Positions 1 to 6,549 of a DNA stretch of 31,278 nucleotides are shown here, piece after piece (positions within the stretch are counted from its first letter, which is position 1; each line of letters begins with the position of its first letter). The notes below the pieces were generated by a model that saw only the letters and a list, made by a program, of their open reading frames with translations, was not told where the DNA came from and made no database searches. The DNA lies in assembly GCA_964423545.1 (NCBI GenBank), contig CAYRFV010000029.1:1-31278 (forward strand), read 5' to 3'. The translations under genes were made by a program, and so were the position numbers. The DNA comes from JALOOE01 sp964423545. GTDB taxonomy: Bacteria; Chloroflexota; Anaerolineae; CG2-30-64-16.

Positions 1-2
1 TC

Positions 3-2069
3 ACCGTCATCATGGCGGCCGGCGTTGCGCTGGCCGCCGACGGCGTGCTGGCCGCGGTCGGGACCGCAGTCAGCCCCATCGCCTTCACGGCGGCCACGCC
101 AGGCGCCATCGGCGAGTGGGCAACGCTGCAGATCGGCGGCAGCGGGTCGCGCCTGAGCTATGTCACGCTGGAAGGGGGCGGCGCCGGGGGCGGCGCGACC
201 CTCTCCGTGGGGTCCAACGGATTGCAGGCGGATCACCTCACCGTGCGGAACGCCGGCGGGGATGCCATCCGAGGCGGCAGCGCGAGCATCACGGCATGCA
301 CGCTGACCAACATCGCAGGCGATGGTGTGGTCAACGCAACACCTTGGGCCGGCGACATCATCGCGACGGGGTGCTACTGGGGTTCGGCCAGCGGGCCGTA
401 CCATCCCACGCTCAACCCGGAGGGGAAAGGCGTGCCGATCAGCGACGGCGTGAAGTTCTCGCCGTGGAACCCGGCCTATCGGGTGCCCGGCGACGGCCGG
501 CTCAGCGGCATCCGGGTGGCCAGCAACGGCAACGCGGCGCAGGTGCAGCACTTCGGCTACGATCGCACCGGCCGGCTCACCTCGCTGTCCAGCAGCGGCT
601 ACACCACCTACACCCTGGGCTATATCTATGATGCGGCCGATCAGCTGCGGGAGCGCAGGTCAACCGACGGCAGCGGCCTGACCTTCGCCTATGAGTACGA
701 CGCTGCCGGACAGATGATCCGAATAGCGATCAGCGGCGCGAAGGGCCTCTTGCTGCGGGAAGATTATGCCTACGACGCAGGCGGCAACCTGATCACGGTC
801 ACGTCGGCGCAGGGCGGGGACTCCAGCTACGGCTACGACGCGAACAACCGGCTAACCAGCGCGACCGGTCCGGGCCTGAACGCGGGCTACAGCTATGACG
901 CCGCGGGGAATCGCACGGCCGCGGGCGGAGTGTCCTTCACCTATGACGCCGGCGGCCGGCTGGTCGGCAGCTCGGACGGCGGCAGCTACAGCTATGACGC
1001 GGCCGGCAACCTGAGCACCCGAACGCGCGGGGGCGCGTCCGATGCTTTCACGTGGGACGGCCAGGGGCGCCTGGTGCGCATCGACCACGCCAACGGGACC
1101 CATAGCGCGTACCGCTATGACGACGCGGGCCGCCGGGTCAGCAAGCGCAAGCCGGACGGAACGACGATCTACTACGTCTATGCGGGCAACCTGCTGGTCC
1201 AGGAACTGAACGCCGCGGGTGCGGTGCTCGCCAGCTACACCTACGATGGGCTGGACCGGCCGGTGACGATGTGGCGCGGCGGTCGGACCTACGCCTACCT
1301 GTTGGACCGCCTCGGCAGCGTGCGCGGCCTGGCGGACGCAGCCGGCAACCTGGTCGCGTCGTACCGCTACGATCCGTGGGGCAACCTGCTCGCGAGCACC
1401 GGGACGATTGCCAATCCGCTGCGCTTCACCTCGCGCGAGTACGACGAGGAGAGCGGGCTCTACTTCTACCGGGCGCGGTACTATGATCCGGTGGTGGGTA
1501 GGTTTATCAGTAGGGATCCGGCTCGCCTGGCGGGCGACCCGAACCCATACGCGTATGTGCGAAACAGCCCTGTCAACTTTGTGGACCACGATGGTGAGAT
1601 TGCGATGTTCGTCCCCCTCATCTACAGTGGGGCGCGGTACATTGCAATGGAGGCAGCACGAGGGGCCGCTAAGGAAGTGGTTAAGGAATTGATGAACGGA
1701 GCAACATCAGGCGGCACCAGTCCGGGTAAGTTGGCGCAAGCCGTGGTAGGGGGCGCGATCTCGGGTGCTGTCGGTGGCGTACTGAAGCCGTTGGGTAACG
1801 TCTTCTCGAAGGCCGCTGGATCGTTCGCGAAAGAACTGTACAACCAGTACGAATCAGGCTGTGGTTATGATGTCGGAAAGCTCGCATGGGAAACCGCAAA
1901 GGGTGCTCTGAAAGGCGCGAAGAAATGGCCAGATCCGCGAGATCCGGGGGCAGATAAGATCGTGAAGGGCGGAGAACAGGCACTGAAAGCGGGCTATGAT
2001 AAGCTCATGCGAGGTCTGAGAAACGCTATTCTGTCAGGTCGGATCAGATATGGTCCCATGAAGCCCTGA
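3..2069 (+). CDS. RHS/YD-repeat protein, 5'-partial, with variable C-terminal domain
   Basis: The reading frame is open to the left edge (the first ATG is at 12), so the true N-terminus lies outside. Numbering is from that ATG. Residues about 20-155 are Gly-rich and look like a parallel beta-helix ending in a CYWGSASGPYHP segment. Residues about 175-500 hold many YD repeats (YDAAGN, YDxxGR). The RHS core hallmark follows: DPWGN near 455, then FTSREYDEESGLYFYRARYY and GRFISRDP, ending at DHDGE near 525-529. The last ~156 residues differ in base composition and codon use. They contain a Gly/Ala segment (GGAISGAVGGVLKPLG) and a basic end, as expected of the exchangeable RHS C-terminus. RHS proteins usually form a shell around a C-terminal effector that acts in contact-dependent antagonism or adhesion. 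I do not recognise the effector fold. No immunity gene follows on this strand. Confidence 0.85.
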   Translation, partial: TVIMAAGVALAADGVLAAVGTAVSPIAFTAATPGAIGEWATLQIGGSGSRLSYVTLEGGGAGGGATLSVGSNGLQADHLTVRNAGGDAIRGGSASITACTLTNIAGDGVVNATPWAGDIIATGCYWGSASGPYHPTLNPEGKGVPISDGVKFSPWNPAYRVPGDGRLSGIRVASNGNAAQVQHFGYDRTGRLTSLSSSGYTTYTLGYIYDAADQLRERRSTDGSGLTFAYEYDAAGQMIRIAISGAKGLLLREDYAYDAGGNLITVTSAQGGDSSYGYDANNRLTSATGPGLNAGYSYDAAGNRTAAGGVSFTYDAGGRLVGSSDGGSYSYDAAGNLSTRTRGGASDAFTWDGQGRLVRIDHANGTHSAYRYDDAGRRVSKRKPDGTTIYYVYAGNLLVQELNAAGAVLASYTYDGLDRPVTMWRGGRTYAYLLDRLGSVRGLADAAGNLVASYRYDPWGNLLASTGTIANPLRFTSREYDEESGLYFYRARYYDPVVGRFISRDPARLAGDPNPYAYVRNSPVNFVDHDGEIAMFVPLIYSGARYIAMEAARGAAKEVVKELMNGATSGGTSPGKLAQAVVGGAISGAVGGVLKPLGNVFSKAAGSFAKELYNQYESGCGYDVGKLAWETAKGALKGAKKWPDPRDPGADKIVKGGEQALKAGYDKLMRGLRNAILSGRIRYGPMKP

Positions 2070-2086
2070 GCCCCCTCTTGGGGGCT
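2069..2086 (+). terminator. Hairpin at the end of the RHS gene
   Basis: A perfect 7-bp stem (AGCCCCC pairing with GGGGGCT) around a TCTT loop begins at the last base of the RHS stop codon. There is no T-tract, so intrinsic termination is plausible but not certain. Confidence 0.5.
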
Positions 2087-2209
2087 CAAGACGCCAGGTA
2101 GTAGTCCCATATGTGACGCTGACCCGGCATGTATAGCTGCCTGGTCGTGCAGCGGCTCCCTTGCGCCTACCGCATCGACTCCGGCCGGCCGTTATCGAGG
2201 TGGAACGAA

Positions 2210-2237
2210 CAACCCCGGCTCGCAGGAGCCGGGGTTG
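2210..2237 (-). terminator. Intrinsic terminator of the peroxiredoxin operon
   Basis: A perfect 12-bp stem (CAACCCCGGCTC and its complement) with a 4-nt loop lies 26 nt past the peroxiredoxin stop codon. On the minus strand it is followed by a moderately T-rich stretch (TTCGTTCC). It ends the minus-strand operon and separates it from the convergent RHS gene. Confidence 0.65.
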
Positions 2238-2263
2238 CGCACCTCAGGCGGACACCATGCGGA

Positions 2264-3034
2264 TCAGGCGAGGCCCAGCGCCTTTTCCACCTTCGGCAGA
2301 TCGAAGTTCAGGATGATCGTCCCTTTGATGTCGAAACACGGCGTCGTCTCGTTGCCATTCGCATAGCCGCGCACGCGAGCCGCCGAGGCTCGGTCCTTGG
2401 TGATGTCGATCTCGACGAAGGGGATGCCTTTCTCCTTCAGCCAGATGCGCGCCCGCTTGCAGCCAGGACACCACGAGGTGCAGTACATGATGACATCGGC
2501 TTCTGGCCGGGGCGCGGGTGGCAGCGCCTGGGCCGCTGCCACCGCTTTGGCTGACCACGCACGCGTCAGCGATGGCTCGATCCTGGCAAGCTCACCGAAG
2601 AGCACCTCATTGTCAGGTTGCTCGTCGATGTCGTGGATATCGATGTAGCGGATCACGCCCGTCTTGTCGATGATAAACAGAGCCCGCTCACTCTTCCCGT
2701 CAGCACGCAGCACACCATACTGCTGGGCCACCCCGCCGTGAGGCCAGAAGTCGCTGAGCAACGGGTAGTTGATGCCGCCCAGGCTTTCGCCCCAGGCCCG
2801 CAGGCAATCCTTGCTGTCTACGCTCAGACCCAGAACCTGGGTCTCGACCCCATCGAACCGGTCTTGTGCGACCTGGTAGGACGGGATCTGGCTTGTTCAG
2901 ACGGGGGTCCAGGCCAACGGGAAGAAGGCCAGGACCACATTCTTCTTGCCGCGGTAGTCGCTGAGGCGCACCGTGCGGCCATCATGGCTCTTGAGCGCAA
3001 AGTCAGGAGCCCTCTGTCCTACTGTGAGTGCCAT
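2264..3034 (-). CDS. Peroxiredoxin-glutaredoxin fusion, probable selenoprotein (UGA = Sec46)
   Basis: The ATG at 3034 has an AGGAGG 4 nt upstream. From there one frame of 256 residues runs to 2264, interrupted only by a TGA at 2897-2899 (codon 46). Residues 1-150 are an AhpC/TSA peroxiredoxin: GQRAPDF, then FFPLAWTPV, the UGA, and TSQIPSY, where the family has the peroxidatic Cys (TPVC). The frame continues with LGLSVDS, LLSDFWPHG and DEQPDNEVLF. Cys77 (DSKDC) is a possible resolving residue. Residues about 180-256 are a glutaredoxin-like domain with CPGC at 189-192 and a TTPCF cis-Pro segment, which could reduce the peroxidase centre intramolecularly. The gene would reduce peroxides in the cytoplasm. 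A SECIS-like hairpin follows the UGA. A single TGC/TGT-to-TGA nonsense mutation is the alternative; the unbroken, conserved downstream frame argues against it. Automated callers would start this gene near 2761 and lose the active site. Confidence 0.85.
2847..2899 (-). promoter_or_regulatory. UGA Sec codon (2897-2899) with candidate bacterial SECIS hairpin (2847-2887)
   Basis: In the mRNA, 10 nt past the UGA's first base-triplet neighbours, a stem opens at 2887. Lower stem: 2887-2880 pairs with 2854-2847 (8 pairs, two of them G-U). A 2x2 internal mismatch (CU/UC) follows. Upper stem: 2877-2875 pairs with 2859-2857, an A bulges at 2874, and 2873-2870 (GGUC) pairs with 2863-2860 (GACC). The apical loop is GCACAA (2869-2864). 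The loop starts 27 nt after the UGA and its first base is G. This fits the published bacterial SECIS rules (loop 16-37 nt from UGA, G in the first two loop positions, bulge in the upper stem). The structure was folded by eye; no energy was calculated. Confidence 0.7.
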
Positions 3035-3035
3035 G

Positions 3036-3788
3036 CTACCTCCTGTTTTGGGTTTCACCTAATGCCCACGCCGCTTCTTTGGCGACGCCAGTGTCCGGGT
3101 CCGCCGTCGCCGCCTCGAGGGCTTCAGCCGCAAGCGGGCTCCCGATATAGCCCAGAGCCGTCGCAGCATTCATGCGCACCACCGGATTGCTCGAGCGCAA
3201 CGCGGCCACCAGATCGAAAGCGGCGGCAGATCCCAGCGCCTGAAGCGCCTTCAGCGCATTGTGGATCACCGATTCCTGGGAGCTGCTCAACGCCGACACG
3301 AGCGAATCGACGGCTTCCGGCGTCCCGATCTGCGCCAGCGATTCAGCGGCTGTGCGTTGCACCAGCACATCCGGATCGCGCAGCGCGCGCGTCAGCGCTG
3401 CGGTGGCGTCCACGTCACCGCGCTGCCCGAGCGCCAGCGCCGCCCGGAAGCGCACATTCGGATCGCTGTTGTCCAAGTCCGCGCGCAGCGCTTCGAGCGC
3501 TTGCGCGGTCGCCAGATCGCCCAACGCCTGGGCCACATACAGGCCGACGGCCGGATCAGGGTCACCCAGCGTGTCCAACAACTGCGGCACCGCGCCTACG
3601 TCTCGGGCCCGCCGGATTGCCTGGACGGCCGCAGCCCGCTCGGCCGGATCTGCCTTGTGGAGACCTTCGTAGTCCGGCTGATCGGCCCGGCCGAAACGCG
3701 ATCCGAGCGCCAAGACGGCCAGCACCAGCAAGGTGACACCGAGCACGGGGTTCGCAAATCGCGACAAATGCGTCCTGACCTGAATCAT
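3036..3788 (-). CDS. Membrane-anchored HEAT-repeat protein
   Basis: 250 residues. A single hydrophobic segment (about residues 14-30, VLGVTLLVLAVLALG) near the N-terminus suggests a signal anchor. The rest, about 45-248, is a run of HEAT/PBS-lyase-type repeats of ~31 residues, each carrying a D-P/N-P turn followed by VRxxAAxALG-like helices. Such solenoids bind proteins and have no catalysis of their own; the partner is unknown. The last codons contain the AGGAGG used by the peroxiredoxin gene, whose ATG starts 1 nt after this gene's TAG, so the two are translationally coupled. This suggests a shared role or at least fixed stoichiometry. Confidence 0.8.
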   Translation of the reverse strand: MIQVRTHLSRFANPVLGVTLLVLAVLALGSRFGRADQPDYEGLHKADPAERAAAVQAIRRARDVGAVPQLLDTLGDPDPAVGLYVAQALGDLATAQALEALRADLDNSDPNVRFRAALALGQRGDVDATAALTRALRDPDVLVQRTAAESLAQIGTPEAVDSLVSALSSSQESVIHNALKALQALGSAAAFDLVAALRSSNPVVRMNAATALGYIGSPLAAEALEAATADPDTGVAKEAAWALGETQNRR

Positions 3789-3923
3789 ACCTTATCCTGT
3801 CCACGTCGTAGATTCGGTGAACACCTACGGCAGACACCATACACCTCTCGGCGGTCGTTTTCCGTAGGCTCATTCACGGTTCGATAGACGCTGCCGCCAG
3901 GTGTTTCGATCCAGGTGAGGCGC

Positions 3924-4553
3924 CTACCGCGTCAAGCGGTGCGCCAGCCAGTCTCCGATGCCGGCCAGATCCTCGGTTGGCAGATAGTGTCCGGCGTGCG
4001 CGTCAAACAGGATGCGCGCCTGCGCCGGGATATCCTCATCGCCTGCCCACAGCAGCACCGCTACGGGCAGCCGGGGAAACGCCTCGAACCGGTAGGCCGC
4101 ATCGGCCAGGGCCAGCGACCGACCGCCCAGCATTTCAGCCGCGTGGCGGAAGCGATCCAGATCGCCACCCAGCTTGCCCGCGAGCAGGCCTTCCGCGTGA
4201 CCGGAAAACGCCTGGGCGTAGAACATGCCATCTGGCAGCTCGCGAAACGCCAGCCAGCGCTCGGCCGGCGGCGTGCCGTCGGCAGTCAGCAGATGGTGCA
4301 GGAGCACGATCCGGATCGACACGTGCGCATCACGCATCGGCTCCTCAGCGTGGGCCGGGTTGGCAGCGCGCACCTCGCCAGCCGGATGCGTCACGAGGTG
4401 CGATCGGCCGAAGAACGGCACGATGATCCCCCCATGCGGTGACAGGGAGCAGTCCGCCAGCGCGGCGCAACGCGCCGGGTCAGCCATAGACCAATCGGCG
4501 CAGGCGCGGTCGAGGGCGAACTGAAAGCGGCGATTCGGGTCGAGTTGTGACAT
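3924..4553 (-). CDS. DUF3786 domain protein
   Basis: 209 residues, cytoplasmic, no signal or membrane segment. The C-terminal half matches the DUF3786 pattern: RLPVAVLLWAGDEDIPAQA, then ILFDAHAGHYLPTEDLAGIG. The middle has a LLHHLL segment. The family has no established biochemical function; members are found mainly in anaerobes and Chloroflexota. The ATG at 4553 has no clear Shine-Dalgarno. The gene lies 73 bp after the acyl-CoA dehydrogenase and 135 bp before the HEAT gene on the same strand, so it probably belongs to the same transcript. The 135-bp gap holds nothing convincing apart from a 30-codon frame whose stop overlaps the HEAT start. Confidence 0.75.
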   Translation of the reverse strand: MSQLDPNRRFQFALDRACADWSMADPARCAALADCSLSPHGGIIVPFFGRSHLVTHPAGEVRAANPAHAEEPMRDAHVSIRIVLLHHLLTADGTPPAERWLAFRELPDGMFYAQAFSGHAEGLLAGKLGGDLDRFRHAAEMLGGRSLALADAAYRFEAFPRLPVAVLLWAGDEDIPAQARILFDAHAGHYLPTEDLAGIGDWLAHRLTR

Positions 4554-4626
4554 GCGGGCGTAATGCGAGACGAGAGAGGCGAAATGCGTGATCGGCCGTC
4601 CGCGACGGCTGCAGTTGCTGGCCGTC

Positions 4627-5838
4627 CTACTGTCGCGGGTTCGTGTACTCCCCGCCGATCAGCTCGCGTGCGATGATCATGCGCATGATGTTCATGCCGC
4701 CTTCGGCGCCGATGGAATAGGAACGCACGCCGCGGATGCCCATCTCGATCGGGTACTCCTTGCTATACCCCATCGCGCCCAGCCAGTTCGCCACCTCGTT
4801 GAAGGTCTCAAACGCCATGATGGGCGCGCGCAGCTTGGCCATGGCGCCGTAGAGGGCGATATCCTTGTGCTTGAACCCGCCGTGGGTGTACATCTCGTCG
4901 GCCATCCACGCGGCTTTGTAGGTGAGCAACCGGGCGGTTTCGATATCGACGAAGCGCTCGGCGGCCGGGAAGTTGACCCCCTGGTTGGCCGCCAATGGCC
5001 TGCCGAACGACTTGCGCTGCTTGATATACTCGACGCCCATCTGCAGCGCTGCCTCCGCTGCGCCGACACAGGTGGCGCCGATCAGGGCGCGTGCAAAAGT
5101 GAATCCTTCCATGGCGTAGTAGAAGCCGCGGCCCGCGTCGCCGATCCGATACCGATCGGCGAGTGGCATGTTCTCCATGCTGAACCCACCGGTTGAGATG
5201 CCTGTGCGGCCCCAGTTCTCGACCAACGTCGTCGTGACGTGCGGGTTGTCCTTGAGTGAGACAGCAAAAAAGGTGAAGCCCCTGTGGCCGGCTGCGGGAT
5301 CGGTGCGCACGAGGGTCATGTGACAGCCGCCCATGCGCTGCGCCTCTTTGATGCCGCTGATGTAGAGCTTCTCGCCGTTCAGCACCCAGTTGCCATCGGG
5401 GGCCTGCTCGCCGCGGCAGCGGGTGGCTCCCTCGATATCCGAGCCTCCGCCGGGCTCAGTCGTGGCAATGCCCAGGAACGCCTTGCCGGCCGTCACTTTC
5501 GGCAGAAGCTCCTCTTTCAATGCCGGACTGGCGTAGCGATCGAAGATGAACCCCCACGAGGCCTGCACCAGGTACATCACCGGCAGCGCCAGGCTGATCT
5601 CGGCCCGGCCCAACTCCTCGGCTGCGATGGTCGCCATGGTGACGTTCATCCCCTGGCCGCCGTACTGCTCCGAAACGGTCGGCGCCCAGAGCCCCATCTG
5701 AGCCATCCCCTGGATGATGTCCTCCGGGATCGTGTGGCCGCTGTCGATCTCGCGCACGCGCGGGGCGATTTTTTTCTGTGCGAAATCCCGCACCGCTTTG
5801 CGCCACATCTGTTCTTCTTCGGTCCAGCCGAAGTTCAT
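4627..5838 (-). CDS. Acyl-CoA dehydrogenase
   Basis: 403 residues, the full family length. It would catalyse FAD-dependent alpha,beta-dehydrogenation of an acyl-CoA thioester, passing electrons to electron-transfer flavoprotein. Visible: the N-terminal helical domain (MNFGWTEEEQMWRKAVRDFA), the FAD/substrate signature ATTEPGGGSDIEGATR near 125-140, NGEKLYISG near 155, and the C-terminal helical domain with RKSFGRPLAANQGV. The end reads IGAEGGMNIMRMIIARELIG, where Glu379 takes the catalytic-base position of the usual YEGT motif. The start is well supported by AGGAGG 7 nt upstream of ATG 5838. It follows the CBS gene by 19 bp. Substrate specificity cannot be read from the sequence. Confidence 0.93.
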   Translation of the reverse strand: MNFGWTEEEQMWRKAVRDFAQKKIAPRVREIDSGHTIPEDIIQGMAQMGLWAPTVSEQYGGQGMNVTMATIAAEELGRAEISLALPVMYLVQASWGFIFDRYASPALKEELLPKVTAGKAFLGIATTEPGGGSDIEGATRCRGEQAPDGNWVLNGEKLYISGIKEAQRMGGCHMTLVRTDPAAGHRGFTFFAVSLKDNPHVTTTLVENWGRTGISTGGFSMENMPLADRYRIGDAGRGFYYAMEGFTFARALIGATCVGAAEAALQMGVEYIKQRKSFGRPLAANQGVNFPAAERFVDIETARLLTYKAAWMADEMYTHGGFKHKDIALYGAMAKLRAPIMAFETFNEVANWLGAMGYSKEYPIEMGIRGVRSYSIGAEGGMNIMRMIIARELIGGEYTNPRQ

Positions 5839-5857
5839 GGGGTTTCCTCCTCGAAAC

Positions 5858-6271
5858 TCAGTCCGTCTCCTCGGCCGCCATCGCCTTCACCAGATCGCTG
5901 CTGGAGATGATGCCGGCCACCGTATCGTCATCGATGACCAGGGCGTTTTGAATACCGACACGCGCGAACAGCTGCGCCACAAACGGCAGCCGCAGGTTGG
6001 GCGTGATTACGATCAGAGGTTTCACCATGATCTCGACCACGCGCACGCGCGCTGGCGCCAACGACTTGGCGAGGAGCCGATAGACGATCTCCTGATAGGT
6101 GACCATGCCATAGGCATCCTGCTCATCGGCGCGATCGACGACAACGGCCTGACAGCCGCACCGGAGCATGGCCTCGACCGCTTCCTGGACGGTCGCCAGG
6201 GGCGGCACCACGACGAAGTCCTGGTTCATGACGTCACGGGCGCGCAGCGAATAGAGGCGATGTTCTTCCAT
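5858..6271 (-). CDS. CBS-domain pair protein
   Basis: 137 residues forming one Bateman module. CBS1 begins ARDVMNQDFVVVPPLATVQEAVEAML, and CBS2 begins VVEIMVKPLIVITPNLRLPFVAQLFA and ends VAGIISSSDLVKAM. Such stand-alone pairs bind adenosyl ligands (AMP, ATP, SAM) and act as regulatory subunits; the partner is unknown. An AAGGA precedes ATG 6271. This is the first gene of the minus-strand operon, with an extended -10 promoter about 50 bp upstream. Confidence 0.88.
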   Translation of the reverse strand: MEEHRLYSLRARDVMNQDFVVVPPLATVQEAVEAMLRCGCQAVVVDRADEQDAYGMVTYQEIVYRLLAKSLAPARVRVVEIMVKPLIVITPNLRLPFVAQLFARVGIQNALVIDDDTVAGIISSSDLVKAMAAEETD

Positions 6272-6322
6272 GGGTCAGTCCTTATGAACGCAGCCGAGGC
6301 CGACGCCCGGCAGGCGAACGCC

Positions 6323-6331
6323 ATTCTAACA
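6323..6331 (-). promoter_or_regulatory. Extended -10 promoter of the CBS-acyl-CoA dehydrogenase operon
   Basis: On the minus strand TGTTAGAAT (TG + n + TAGAAT) lies 52-60 nt upstream of ATG 6271. No clear -35 hexamer is seen at the usual spacing. Confidence 0.5.
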
Positions 6332-6413
6332 CGAAGCGCGTGCACCGCCAAAGAGGTGTGGCGGGAACCCCCCACTCCCCGCCCTCGTCACAGTTCAGTA
6401 GAGCGCCGCTGCT

Positions 6414-6467
6414 GGAGCAGCGCCCGCTGCCAGAGCAGCGTTTGCTGTCAGAGCAGCGTCTGCTGCC
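6414..6467 (+). repeat. Three imperfect 18-bp tandem repeats upstream of the SLT promoter
   Basis: Units are 6414-6431, 6432-6449 and 6450-6467, consensus AGAGCAGCGTCTGCTGCC, with 2-4 differences each and a degenerate partial copy before 6414. Each unit is itself a small palindrome (AGCAG...CTGCT). The array ends 20 bp before an extended -10 promoter, so it could hold regulator sites. Confidence 0.7.
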
Positions 6468-6486
6468 TGGCTGCGTTCGCTATCTA

Positions 6487-6495
6487 TGGTACAAT
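6487..6495 (+). promoter_or_regulatory. Extended -10 promoter of the lytic transglycosylase gene
   Basis: TGGTACAAT (TG + n + TACAAT) ends 54 nt before the TTG start at 6550. The -35 region is poor (CTGGCT at 17-bp spacing), as at other promoters in this window. Confidence 0.55.
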
Positions 6496-6549
6496 GTCAG
6501 GCATCCTGAGCTGCTGATCGCCGGCTGCCCGGCGCATGGAGGTCATCCT

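Noticed and set aside
852..1589. 245-codon minus-strand frame opposite the RHS gene
   Set aside because: Mirror of the regular YD repeats in a GC-rich gene; Arg/Ala/Val-rich product with no domain and no ribosome binding site.
2618..3736. 372-codon plus-strand frame over the peroxiredoxin and HEAT genes
   Set aside because: Antisense shadow; Pro/Arg-rich composition and overlap with two well-supported genes.
3785..3877. 30-codon minus-strand frame with a CRRC motif whose stop overlaps the HEAT start (ATGA)
   Set aside because: Only a GTG start with no Shine-Dalgarno and no recognisable family; the overlap alone is not enough.
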